Shown here piece by piece: positions 44,944 through 52,466 of a DNA stretch of 64,000 bases. Position numbers and translations under genes: made by a program. Under the pieces are notes generated by a model. That model had not been told where the DNA came from and made no database searches. It saw only the letters and a program-made list of their open reading frames with translations. The stretch spans positions 62,001 to 126,000 of the forward strand of contig JACJYS010000006.1 in the NCBI GenBank assembly GCA_020635995.1, read 5' to 3'. Position 1 is the stretch's first letter. Every line of letters starts with the position of its first letter. The stretch comes from Chitinophagales bacterium (GTDB lineage Bacteria; Bacteroidota; Bacteroidia; Chitinophagales; UBA8649).

Positions 44944-45577
44944 CTAATTATCCGTTTTCATACCAATATTAAATGAATAATTTATGAATACAGAATTATA
45001 GGTAACAAGTGTATTTTTTTACCTTTGTCTTGACACAAAGGTAACCAAAGGTCAAGACTGTAATCAAAAACACTAAAATGCTATAAAACAGACGATGACA
45101 AATTAATGTATGCTCAACTTCAATTTCCCTAAAGTATTTTCACTTGTGGGAGCATACTAATTTGTCTGTTTACATTTTTATAATTTCATTCATTTTAGAT
45201 GTCTGTTTTACATCATTTCTTAACGTATTTTTGATTAAGGTCAGTAAAAGTGCACCTTAAGTTTGTAAACGGAGTACCTATTAACCAAAATTTCCGTAAA
45301 AAATTCATCAAGTCAGGAGCGTCATGCTGATGAAGCGGAGCGGAAGAAGCATCTCTTTTTGTTTTATAAGGTTAAATAATTGAGATTCTTCATTACACTT
45401 CGTTCCATCTGTCTGCCGACAGGTAGAGGCGGGTAGGGAATCCCAAATTCCTTTTATAAAACAATTATTAAATTGATGTTCCGAAACTGTAAGGTTATAA
45501 TGGGTCGCTGAAAACTTAGTTAGATTCCCTAACTACCATATAGTAGGTTTTGTAACTTTTCTTCTAAAGAAAAGTTA
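44944..45577 (-). repeat. Dispersed structured repeat, copy B (inverted relative to copy A at 2788-3262)
   Basis: Reverse-complement counterpart of copy A. It has the TTATCCGT-ATACCAAT tail, the hairpin TTACCTTTGT/ACAAAGGTAA (45019-45044), inverted arms (45052-45093 with 45199-45243) around the inner stem, then a shared non-coding part and the terminal hairpin 45553-45577 (TAACTTTTCTT around CTA). An extra stretch of roughly 160 bases (45311-45475) is absent from copy A. It holds fragments of other common repeats (CTGTCTGCCGACAGG) and imperfect arms GTTTTATAAGG/CCTTTTATAAAAC. No gene. Covers most of the trmN6-to-beta-oxidation gap. Confidence 0.75.
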
Positions 45578-45650
45578 ATATAAAATCCTTAAAATTTTGA
45601 AAATTATTATCATAGATTAAGTTCAAATTTGCCCATTTCATTTTCTTGCC

Positions 45651-45670
45651 GTATATTTACCAAACGTTTG
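45651..45670 (+). promoter_or_regulatory. Probable promoter with CAAACGTTTG palindrome for the second beta-oxidation operon
   Basis: TATATTTA (45651-45658) is a one-mismatch -7 box. It is followed by the perfect 10-base palindrome CAAACGTTTG (45661-45670), at the expected start of transcription. The ATG is at 45710. TetR-type regulators of fatty-acid genes often bind such sites; none is encoded nearby. Confidence 0.5.
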
Positions 45671-45709
45671 TTTGATAAAATTTAAAAACTAAAAATAAAT
45701 ACATAATAT

Positions 45710-48142
45710 ATGAATGCAGAAGCGAAAGCACAAACCGTAATTCCGGCTACAAAAAGGCACATTAGAAAAGCGGCCGTTTTGGGTTCGGGAGTTATGGGTT
45801 CACGTATAGCATGCCACTTTGCCAATATTGGTTTAGAGGTGGTTTTGCTGGATATTGTACCCTTTAATTTATCTGAAGAAGATAAGAAAAAACCAGCCAT
45901 GAGGAATAGCTTAGTAAACAGAGATTTGCAAGCTACCTTAAAATCAAATCCCTCTCCTATTTACGATAAAAACTTTGTAAATAGAATAACTACAGGAAAT
46001 TTTGATGACAACATGAACCTCATAAGCGATTGCGATTGGGTAATAGAAGTGGTTATAGAAAGGTTAGATATTAAAAAACAGGTTTACGAAAATGTAGAGA
46101 AATACAGAAAACCGGGCACTTTAATTACTTCTAACACTTCGGGTATTCCTATTGAAATGCTAATGGAAGGCAGAAGTGAGGATTTCCAAAAACATTTTTG
46201 TGGAACGCACTTTTTCAATCCTCCACGTTATTTAAAATTATTTGAAATAATACCTTCATCTAAAACAGATGTAGAAATTGTTAAGTTTTTTGAAAACTAT
46301 GCCGATTTATATTTAGGAAAAACGCCTGTTTTATGTAAAGATACTCCGGCTTTCATAGCTAATAGAATAGGTGTGTTTTCTATGTCTGCCATTTTTAAAT
46401 TGCAACAAGAAATGGGCTTATCTGTAGCAGATATTGATGCTTTAACAGGCACTTTAACAGGAAAACCAAAATCTGCCACCTTCCGTACTGCCGATGTAGT
46501 AGGTTTAGATACTTTAATAAAAGTAGCCAAAGGTGTTTATGATAATGCTCCTAAAGATGAAATGAGAGAAACCTTTAATGTGCCCGATTATGTTTTAAAA
46601 ATGGAAGAAAACAAATGGTTGGGAGATAAAACTAAGCAAGGTTTCTACAAAAAAACAACAGATGAAAACGGCAAAAAAGTTATTTTGCAGTTAGATCTTA
46701 AATCATTTGAGTATGTGCCGTCTGAAAAAAGCAAATTTGCTTCAGTAGGAGCAGCTAAGCAAGCAGGTGGCTTAAATAATAGATTAAAAACTTTAGCCAA
46801 AGGCAAAGATGAAGCCGCTCAGTTTTTAAACAAGTTAAATTTTATGGTATTTCAGTATGTTTCTAACAGAATACCAGAAATTTCTGATGAGTTATATAGA
46901 ATAGACGATGCTATGCGTGCCGGTTTTGGCTGGCAAATAGGTCCTTACGAGCAGTGGGATATATTAGGCGTAGCTACTACGGTAGCAAATATGAAAGAAG
47001 CGGGTTTTGCACCGGCTAAGTGGGTAGATGAAATGTTAGCCAGTGGAGCAGATTCTTTCTATAAAGTAGAAAATGGAGCTTTAAAATATTATGATATTCC
47101 ATCTAAATCTTATAAAGTTGTTCCGGGTAGAGAGAATTTTGTAATTCTTGACAACCTAAGAAGTAGTCAAGAGCCTGTATATAAAAATAGTGGCTGCACA
47201 GTTCACGATTTAGGCGATGGCGTAATGTGTGTTGAGTTTCAAACAAAAATGAACTCTATAGGTAGTGAAGTGCTACAAGGCATTAACAAAGCAATAGATA
47301 TAGCTGAAAAAGATGGCTGGAAAGGAATAGTTATAGGTAACAACGCACCTAATTTTTCTGCCGGAGCTAATTTAGCTATGATATTAATGCAAGCAGCAGA
47401 GCAAGAGTGGGATGAACTAAATTTTGCCATTAAGTATTTCCAAAATACAGTAATGCGTATAAGACATTGTGCTGTTCCTGTAGTGGCAGCTCCTCATGGC
47501 ATGACCTTAGGTGGCGGTTGCGAAATAACCATGCACTCAGATGCCGCATTTGCCTCAGCAGAAACATACATTGGTTTAGTAGAAGTAGGTGTAGGCGTTA
47601 TTCCTGCCGGTGGAGGAACTAAAGAATTTGCTTTAAGAGCATCAGATGCTTTTGCTACAGATACCGCTTTAATTCCTACATTAACAGATAGATTTACAGC
47701 TATTGCAACAGCAAAAGTGGCTACATCTGCACATGAAGGTTTTCAAATAGGTGTTTTAGATAGAAAGAAAGATGTAGTAGTGGTAAATGAAAATAGAGCT
47801 ATTGCCGAAGCAAAAGAACACGTATTGGCTTTATATAACGAAGGATATACACAGCCTGTAATGCGAACAGATATTACCGTATTAGGCAGAACAGGATTGG
47901 CAGCATTATATGCAGGCATAGCAGGTTTCCAAGTAGGAAAATATGCAAGCGAGCATGATGCCTTAATTTCAAGAAAAATAGCTTATGTACTTTGTGGTGG
48001 CGATTTAAGTCAACCTACACAAGTTTCTGAGCAATATTTATTGGATTTAGAACGTGAAGCATTTTTATCATTATGTGGCGAAAGAAAAACATTAGAGAGA
48101 ATGCAGAGTATTTTAAAAACAGGAAAACCACTTAGAAATTAG
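45710..48142 (+). CDS. Fused 3-hydroxyacyl-CoA dehydrogenase/enoyl-CoA hydratase, dehydrogenase first
   Basis: 810 residues. NAD loop GSGVMG at 25-30; catalytic H167 of the dehydrogenase (FCGTHFFNPPRYLKLFEI); dehydrogenase C-terminal domains about 190-430; hydratase from about 505 with oxyanion SAGANLAMI and catalytic Glu E605 (GGGCEITMHSD) and E625 (IGLVEVGVGVIPAGGGTK). Carries out hydration and oxidation of enoyl-CoA. The order is the reverse of FadB/FadJ and of the fadJ-type gene at 33994. First gene of an operon with thiolase and acyl-CoA dehydrogenase; its TAG stop forms the first unit of a TAGAC array. Confidence 0.93.
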   Translation: MNAEAKAQTVIPATKRHIRKAAVLGSGVMGSRIACHFANIGLEVVLLDIVPFNLSEEDKKKPAMRNSLVNRDLQATLKSNPSPIYDKNFVNRITTGNFDDNMNLISDCDWVIEVVIERLDIKKQVYENVEKYRKPGTLITSNTSGIPIEMLMEGRSEDFQKHFCGTHFFNPPRYLKLFEIIPSSKTDVEIVKFFENYADLYLGKTPVLCKDTPAFIANRIGVFSMSAIFKLQQEMGLSVADIDALTGTLTGKPKSATFRTADVVGLDTLIKVAKGVYDNAPKDEMRETFNVPDYVLKMEENKWLGDKTKQGFYKKTTDENGKKVILQLDLKSFEYVPSEKSKFASVGAAKQAGGLNNRLKTLAKGKDEAAQFLNKLNFMVFQYVSNRIPEISDELYRIDDAMRAGFGWQIGPYEQWDILGVATTVANMKEAGFAPAKWVDEMLASGADSFYKVENGALKYYDIPSKSYKVVPGRENFVILDNLRSSQEPVYKNSGCTVHDLGDGVMCVEFQTKMNSIGSEVLQGINKAIDIAEKDGWKGIVIGNNAPNFSAGANLAMILMQAAEQEWDELNFAIKYFQNTVMRIRHCAVPVVAAPHGMTLGGGCEITMHSDAAFASAETYIGLVEVGVGVIPAGGGTKEFALRASDAFATDTALIPTLTDRFTAIATAKVATSAHEGFQIGVLDRKKDVVVVNENRAIAEAKEHVLALYNEGYTQPVMRTDITVLGRTGLAALYAGIAGFQVGKYASEHDALISRKIAYVLCGGDLSQPTQVSEQYLLDLEREAFLSLCGERKTLERMQSILKTGKPLRN

Positions 48143-48177
48143 ACGTATAGATGTTGAGAGGATAGACATATAGACAT
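48140..48177 (+). repeat. Left-hand TAGAC array before the four-helix-bundle gene
   Basis: Starts with the stop codon of the preceding gene: TAGACGTATAGATG, then GATAGACATATAGACAT. Four units of TAGAY in 38 bases. The complementary GTCTA units are on the other side of the small gene. Confidence 0.55.
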
Positions 48178-48183
48178 TTATTA

Positions 48184-48543
48184 ATGAAGAAGCATAACTA
48201 CAAAAAACTATTAATATGGCAAGAAGCAAGAGTCTTGGTAAAGGAGATTTATTTAATATCTAAATCGTTTCCTGAAGATGAGCGTTTTGGTTTGACATCT
48301 CAAATTAGAAGAGCTATAGTTTCTGTTTCATTAAATATTGTAGAGGGAAGTGGCAGAGTATCGGATAAGGACTTTGCAAACTTTTTAAACATGGCTTATA
48401 CTTCATTGCTAGAAGTTGAAGGTATATTAATTCTTATTGTTGATTTAGAATATTATAAAGAATTTGAATTAGATTCTTTAAATAATAAAATTGAAGAATT
48501 ACTCAAAATGATATACACATTTAGAGAAAACTTATTAAAATAA
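48184..48543 (+). CDS. Four-helix-bundle protein of the S23/IVP family
   Basis: 119 residues. Carries the family phrases KLLIWQEARVLVKEIYLISK, then SFPEDERFGLTSQIRRAIVS and VSLNIVEGSGR, ending in EELLKMI. This family was first found in intervening sequences of 23S rRNA genes, and it is related to the Avd protein of diversity-generating retroelements; the free-standing copies have no established function. Here it sits between two beta-oxidation genes, within inverted TAGAC/GTCTA arrays. Its start is a plain ATG 41 bases after the previous stop. Confidence 0.92.
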   Translation: MKKHNYKKLLIWQEARVLVKEIYLISKSFPEDERFGLTSQIRRAIVSVSLNIVEGSGRVSDKDFANFLNMAYTSLLEVEGILILIVDLEYYKEFELDSLNNKIEELLKMIYTFRENLLK

Positions 48544-48552
48544 CTAAAAAAA

Positions 48553-48603
48553 TAGACTGATAGACCGTCTATAAATCTAATGGTCTAAAAGTCTAAAAAT
48601 CTA
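48553..48603 (+). repeat. Right-hand GTCTA array after the four-helix-bundle gene
   Basis: Two left-type units (TAGACTGATAGAC), then the palindromic turn ATAGACCGTCTAT and several right-type units (ATCTAATGGTCTAAAAGTCTA) ending just before the thiolase ATG at 48610. Confidence 0.55.
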
Positions 48604-48609
48604 AAAAAA

Positions 48610-49788
48610 ATGGAAGCATATATAGTAAAAGGATATAGAACCGCGGTAGGAAAAGCCAAAAGAGGCGGTTTTAGATTTACCACACCTGTAGATTTAGGTG
48701 CAGAGGTAATCAATTACATTTTAAAAGAAACACCAGAGTTAGACCCTGCAAGAATAGATGATATTATTGTAGGCAATGCAGTGCCAGAAGCAGAGCAAGG
48801 TTTGCAAATGGCTCGTTGGGTTTCTTTACGTTCTAATCTGCCCGAAAGCGTAGGCGGTGTTTCAGTTAATCGCTACTGCGGTAGTGGTGTAGAAACTATT
48901 TCTATGGCGGTGGCAAAAATAAAAGCCGGTATGGCGGAGTGTATTTTAGCCGGGGGAACAGAATCTATGAGTTTAGTACCTATTATGGGAACTAAAACAG
49001 TACCAAATTATGAAATAGCTAACACCCACCCCGATTATTATATAGGTATGGGATTAACAGCAGAAAACATTGCTGATAAATACAATATTTCAAGATTAGA
49101 GAGTGATACGTTCGCTTATGAATCACACCAAAAAGCACTTGCGGCACTGAAGAAAAACGTATTTCAAGAAGAAATAGTGCCTGTAGAAGTAGAGGAAGTT
49201 TACTATGCAGACGGCAAGAAAAAAGAAAGAAAATATACCGTACATGTAGATGAAGGACCAAGAGCAGATACAACAGTAGAAGCTTTAGGAAAATTGCGTC
49301 CTGTATTTAAAATGGGTGGTCAAGTAACAGCAGGAAACTCATCTCAAACATCAGACGGAGCCGCTTTTGTTTTAGTTATGAGCGAAAAAATGGTAAAAGA
49401 ATTAGGTTTAGAACCTGTGGCACGTATGATTACATCTGCTACGGCAGGTGTTGACCCACGTTTAATGGGCATGGGACCAGTAGAAGCTATTCCAAAAGCT
49501 TTAAAACAAGCAGGCATGAAACTTAGCGATATTGATTTAATAGAACTAAACGAAGCATTTGCAGCTCAATCTTTAGGTGTATTAAAATACATGAAAGATA
49601 TAGACAGAAGCATTGTAAATGTTAATGGTGGAGCTTTAGCTTTAGGACATCCATTAGGCTGTACAGGTACAAAACTTACGGTTCAAATATTAAACGAATT
49701 GCGTAGAAGAAATAAAAAATACGGTATGGTAACAGCTTGTATAGGTGGTGGACAAGGAATAGCAGGGATATATGAGTTGTTGAAATAG
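48610..49788 (+). CDS. Acetyl-CoA C-acetyl/acyltransferase (thiolase)
   Basis: 392 residues. Nucleophile C90 (SVNRYCGSGVETISM), LNEAFAAQS, GGALALGHPLGCTGTKL and a final CIGGGQGIAGIYE give the complete active site. Size is that of FadA/AtoB-type thiolases, shorter than the 426-residue one at 32433. Cleaves 3-ketoacyl-CoA to acetyl-CoA in the last step of beta-oxidation. Second enzyme of the operon; TAG stop, again the first unit of an array. Confidence 0.95.
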   Translation: MEAYIVKGYRTAVGKAKRGGFRFTTPVDLGAEVINYILKETPELDPARIDDIIVGNAVPEAEQGLQMARWVSLRSNLPESVGGVSVNRYCGSGVETISMAVAKIKAGMAECILAGGTESMSLVPIMGTKTVPNYEIANTHPDYYIGMGLTAENIADKYNISRLESDTFAYESHQKALAALKKNVFQEEIVPVEVEEVYYADGKKKERKYTVHVDEGPRADTTVEALGKLRPVFKMGGQVTAGNSSQTSDGAAFVLVMSEKMVKELGLEPVARMITSATAGVDPRLMGMGPVEAIPKALKQAGMKLSDIDLIELNEAFAAQSLGVLKYMKDIDRSIVNVNGGALALGHPLGCTGTKLTVQILNELRRRNKKYGMVTACIGGGQGIAGIYELLK

Positions 49789-49969
49789 ACCTAAGAGATA
49801 AAACGTAAGATATAAGACAAAAGGCAAATTTTGTTTTTGTAGATGAAATTATTGACATAATATGTACTGCGTTTTAGATTATATAAATAATAGTGCTAAT
49901 TAAAAATTAAATAATAAAAATTGATGTGAGTATAAGTCTTAAATCTTATGTCTTACATCTTAAATCTTA
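49786..49969 (+). repeat. Spacer with inverted TAAGAC / GTCTTA arrays
   Basis: Left arm from the thiolase stop: TAGACCTAAGAGATAAAACG and TAAGATATAAGAC (49786-49818). Right arm GTCTTAAATCTTATGTCTTA and more (49936-49969), just before the ATG at 49977. Between is about 117 bases of AT-rich sequence with no gene. The two arms could pair over most of their length. Confidence 0.6.
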
Positions 49970-49976
49970 AAAAAAA

Positions 49977-51773
49977 ATGACAAAAACAGTATTAAAAGGA
50001 GGAGAGTTTTTAATTAAAGAAACTAACCCACAGGACATTTTTATTCCTGAAGAAAAGACAGAAGATCAAGCCGCTTTTTCTGCAATGGCGGATGAGTTTA
50101 TTAACAAAAGAGTTGCTCCAAACTATGACGACATTGAGCATAAAGATTACGCTAAAGTAATTGAATTGCTTAACGAAGCAGGAGAGCAAGGCTTGTTAGG
50201 TACAGGTGTGCCGGAGCAGTACGGAGGAATGGGATTAGATTTCAACTCTGATTCTTTAGTTATGGAACATTTTGGTAGAGCACAGTCGTGGAGTGTAGCT
50301 TTTACTGCCCATATAGGAATAGGAACATTACCTATTTTATATTATGGCAATGAAACTCAAAAACAAGAGTGGTTGCCAAAATTAGCCAGTGGCGAAGCAA
50401 AAGCATCTTACTGTTTAACAGAGCCAGGTTCAGGTTCAGACGCTTTAGGAGCTAAAACAAAAGCAGTGCTTAGCGAAGACGGAAAAGAGTGGATAGTAAC
50501 AGGACAAAAAATGTGGATTACCAATGCAGGATTTGCCGATTTATTTACCGTATTTGCTCAAGTAGAAGAAGATAGCCGATTAGATGCCAGTGGTTTTACA
50601 GGTTTTATTATTCCTGCACATTTAGATAATATCCGTTTAAATGCCGAAGAGCATAAAATGGGTATCAATGGTTCATCTACACGTCAAATTTTCTTTGAAG
50701 GTGTAAGAATACCACGAGAAAATGTATTGGGTGAAATAGGAAAAGGACACAAAATAGCATTTAATGTATTAAACATTGGTCGTTATAAATTAGGATTATT
50801 AGCCGTAGGTGGTTGTAAAGAAGGCGTAAGAGATGCCGTAAAATATGCCAACGAAAGAGAACAATTCGGTTTACCTATTTCTAAATTTGGAGCTATACAA
50901 TACAAATTGGCTGAAATGGCTATAAGAACCTATGCTAACGAAAGTGCTGTTTATAGAACTTCGGGATTAATAGAAGATAAAATAAACGGTTTAGTAGCAG
51001 AAGGCATGGACCCTGTAGAGGCAAAATTAGCAGCTGCAGATGAGTATAGCATAGAAGCTGCCATACTAAAGGTATATGGCTCAGAAGCGGGAGATTTTAC
51101 AGCAGATGAAAATGTGCAGATACACGGAGGTATGGGTTTTTCTGAAGAAACACAGGCATGTAGAGCTTATAGAGATAGCCGTATCAACAGAATTTTTGAA
51201 GGTACAAACGAAATTAACAGACTTTTAGCCGTAGGCACTATACTTAAAAGAGCTATGAAAGGTCAGTTAGATATTATGAAACCGGCTATGGCGGTGCAAG
51301 AAGAATTAATGGGTATTCCGTCATTTGACGATGCACCTACGGGCTTTTTAGAAAAAGAAATGGAAGCTATACAAAAAGCTAAGAAAGCGATACTGATGGC
51401 TGCCGGAGCTGCTGCTCAAAAATACATGCAAAAGTTAGATAGAGAGCAAATGATATTGATGGAAGTAGCTGATATGTTAATAGAAACATTTGTAGCAGAA
51501 TCTACCATATTAAGAGTTCAAAAATTAGCAAGTATGAAAGGCGAAGAAGCAGTAAGCTTACATGCTGATATGGCAAGAACATTAGTGAGTGATACTTTAG
51601 AAAGAATCAACACACATGGTCGCCATGCAATTATGGCATTTGCCGAAGGCGATATGCTAACTATGATGTTAATGGGTCTAAAACGCTTTACTAAATTTGA
51701 AGCTTATAACACTACAGAAGCTCGTAAAAGAGTAGCAAAAGCAATAATAGAAAGCAATACTTATCCTTTCTAG
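49977..51773 (+). CDS. Acyl-CoA dehydrogenase (FadE-type, with C-terminal extension)
   Basis: 598 residues, longer than the usual 380-400. FAD/acyl-CoA segments CLTEPGSGSDALGAKTKA, WITNAGFADLFTVFA, and FEGTNEINRL, with QIHGGMGFSEETQACRAYRD, are clear. The additional helical domain after about 430 is as in VLCAD/FadE-like enzymes. First step of beta-oxidation; electrons pass to electron-transfer flavoprotein, not encoded here. Last enzyme of the operon, ending in TAG followed by a TAGAC array and a terminator. Confidence 0.93.
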   Translation: MTKTVLKGGEFLIKETNPQDIFIPEEKTEDQAAFSAMADEFINKRVAPNYDDIEHKDYAKVIELLNEAGEQGLLGTGVPEQYGGMGLDFNSDSLVMEHFGRAQSWSVAFTAHIGIGTLPILYYGNETQKQEWLPKLASGEAKASYCLTEPGSGSDALGAKTKAVLSEDGKEWIVTGQKMWITNAGFADLFTVFAQVEEDSRLDASGFTGFIIPAHLDNIRLNAEEHKMGINGSSTRQIFFEGVRIPRENVLGEIGKGHKIAFNVLNIGRYKLGLLAVGGCKEGVRDAVKYANEREQFGLPISKFGAIQYKLAEMAIRTYANESAVYRTSGLIEDKINGLVAEGMDPVEAKLAAADEYSIEAAILKVYGSEAGDFTADENVQIHGGMGFSEETQACRAYRDSRINRIFEGTNEINRLLAVGTILKRAMKGQLDIMKPAMAVQEELMGIPSFDDAPTGFLEKEMEAIQKAKKAILMAAGAAAQKYMQKLDREQMILMEVADMLIETFVAESTILRVQKLASMKGEEAVSLHADMARTLVSDTLERINTHGRHAIMAFAEGDMLTMMLMGLKRFTKFEAYNTTEARKRVAKAIIESNTYPF

Positions 51774-51806
51774 ACTGTGAAAGTATAGACAGATAGACAA
51801 TTAGAT
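51771..51806 (+). repeat. TAGAC array after the acyl-CoA dehydrogenase gene
   Basis: TAGACTGTGAAAGTATAGAC followed by AGATAGACAATTAGAT. Left-type units only; no right-hand counterpart, and the operon terminator follows directly. Confidence 0.5.
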
Positions 51807-51842
51807 AAAAAAATCCGAAGCAAAATTGCTTCGGATTTTTTT
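51807..51842 (+). terminator. Terminator of the second beta-oxidation operon
   Basis: Perfect stem of about 17 bases (AATCCGAAGCAA with TTGCTTCGGATT, plus A/T ends), two-base loop and T-tract. Confidence 0.9.
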
Positions 51843-51982
51843 ATGCTTTGTGCTACGACTAAAGTCATCACACGAGATAATGTTAATACTACAATGGGTT
51901 ATGACCCATTGGAAAAAAATATGCTCACAACAATAGAATTTACTTCTTACAGAAAAATCTAAAATTACCTCACATCTTAATA

Positions 51983-52225
51983 CTACTTAGTATAGTACAT
52001 TTTTTCCGGGAGCAATTCATAAATTTCGGGAGCAATTTTATCTTCCGGCAATTCATCTTTGTCTATTACAAATTTTACATTGCCTTCATTAGGCTCTTCA
52101 AAATATAATTTAGCTTTAACTAATCCCTTAATAGGCATATAGTTTTTACTCGTAGAGTAGTGTTTATCAAATTGACTACTCACATAGTTTATAAATCTTT
52201 CTGTCTTTTTTGAAAATACTATCAT
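51983..52225 (-). CDS. Small hypothetical protein
   Basis: 80 residues, no signal peptide or membrane segment: MIVFSKKTERFINYVSSQFD, then KGLVKAKLYFEEPNEGN and PEIYELLPEKMYYTK. Charged, ordered-looking. No recognised family. It is the only minus-strand gene between the two lipid-metabolism units, in a 690-base region that also contains a repeat. Confidence 0.45.
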   Translation of the reverse strand: MIVFSKKTERFINYVSSQFDKHYSTSKNYMPIKGLVKAKLYFEEPNEGNVKFVIDKDELPEDKIAPEIYELLPEKMYYTK

Positions 52226-52313
52226 TTACTTAGTGTTTTAGGTTTAAAAAAATAAACAGCCTTTAAGTTACAAAATATTATTGAATTATCATAATTATAC
52301 CGTTTGCAAATAA

Positions 52314-52398
52314 ATAATAAACCCGTAAGGCGGAAGCCAATATTGAACTAAATGTACTAAACAAAAGGCATTTACCATTGTATATAAATTGTTAATAA
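52314..52398 (-). repeat. Copy of the short palindromic dispersed repeat
   Basis: On the minus strand reads TTATTAACAATTTATATACA, ATGGTAAATGCC, TTTAGTACA and AATATTGGCTTCCGCC, following the order of the copy at 58966-59100. The GGAAGCCAATATTG part also recurs at 57911-57925. Confidence 0.5.
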
Positions 52399-52404
52399 AA
52401 ATAA

Positions 52405-52447
52405 TTAGCGAAATTTCGCTAAAAACCAATTCTTTTCCTTATTTTTG
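52405..52447 (+). promoter_or_regulatory. Operator and -7 box of the aceB-aceA operon
   Basis: Perfect 18-base palindrome TTAGCGAAATTTCGCTAA at 52405-52422, about 18 bases before TATTTTTG (52440-52447), an exact -7 match; the palindrome covers the -33 region. The malate synthase ATG is at 52467. This is the layout of a repressor or activator site controlling the glyoxylate shunt. Confidence 0.6.
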
Positions 52448-52466
52448 TTACGAAACAAATTTTATT

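Noticed and set aside
48184..48543. 23S rRNA intervening sequence
   Set aside because: No rRNA sequence flanks the four-helix-bundle gene; it lies between protein-coding genes.
48140..48609. CRISPR array at the TAGAC repeats
   Set aside because: Units are 5-9 bases without constant repeats or spacer length, and no cas genes are present.
52389..52466. Extended N-terminus of malate synthase
   Set aside because: This part contains the palindrome and the -7 box, and the residues do not match the family; the ATG at 52467 does.
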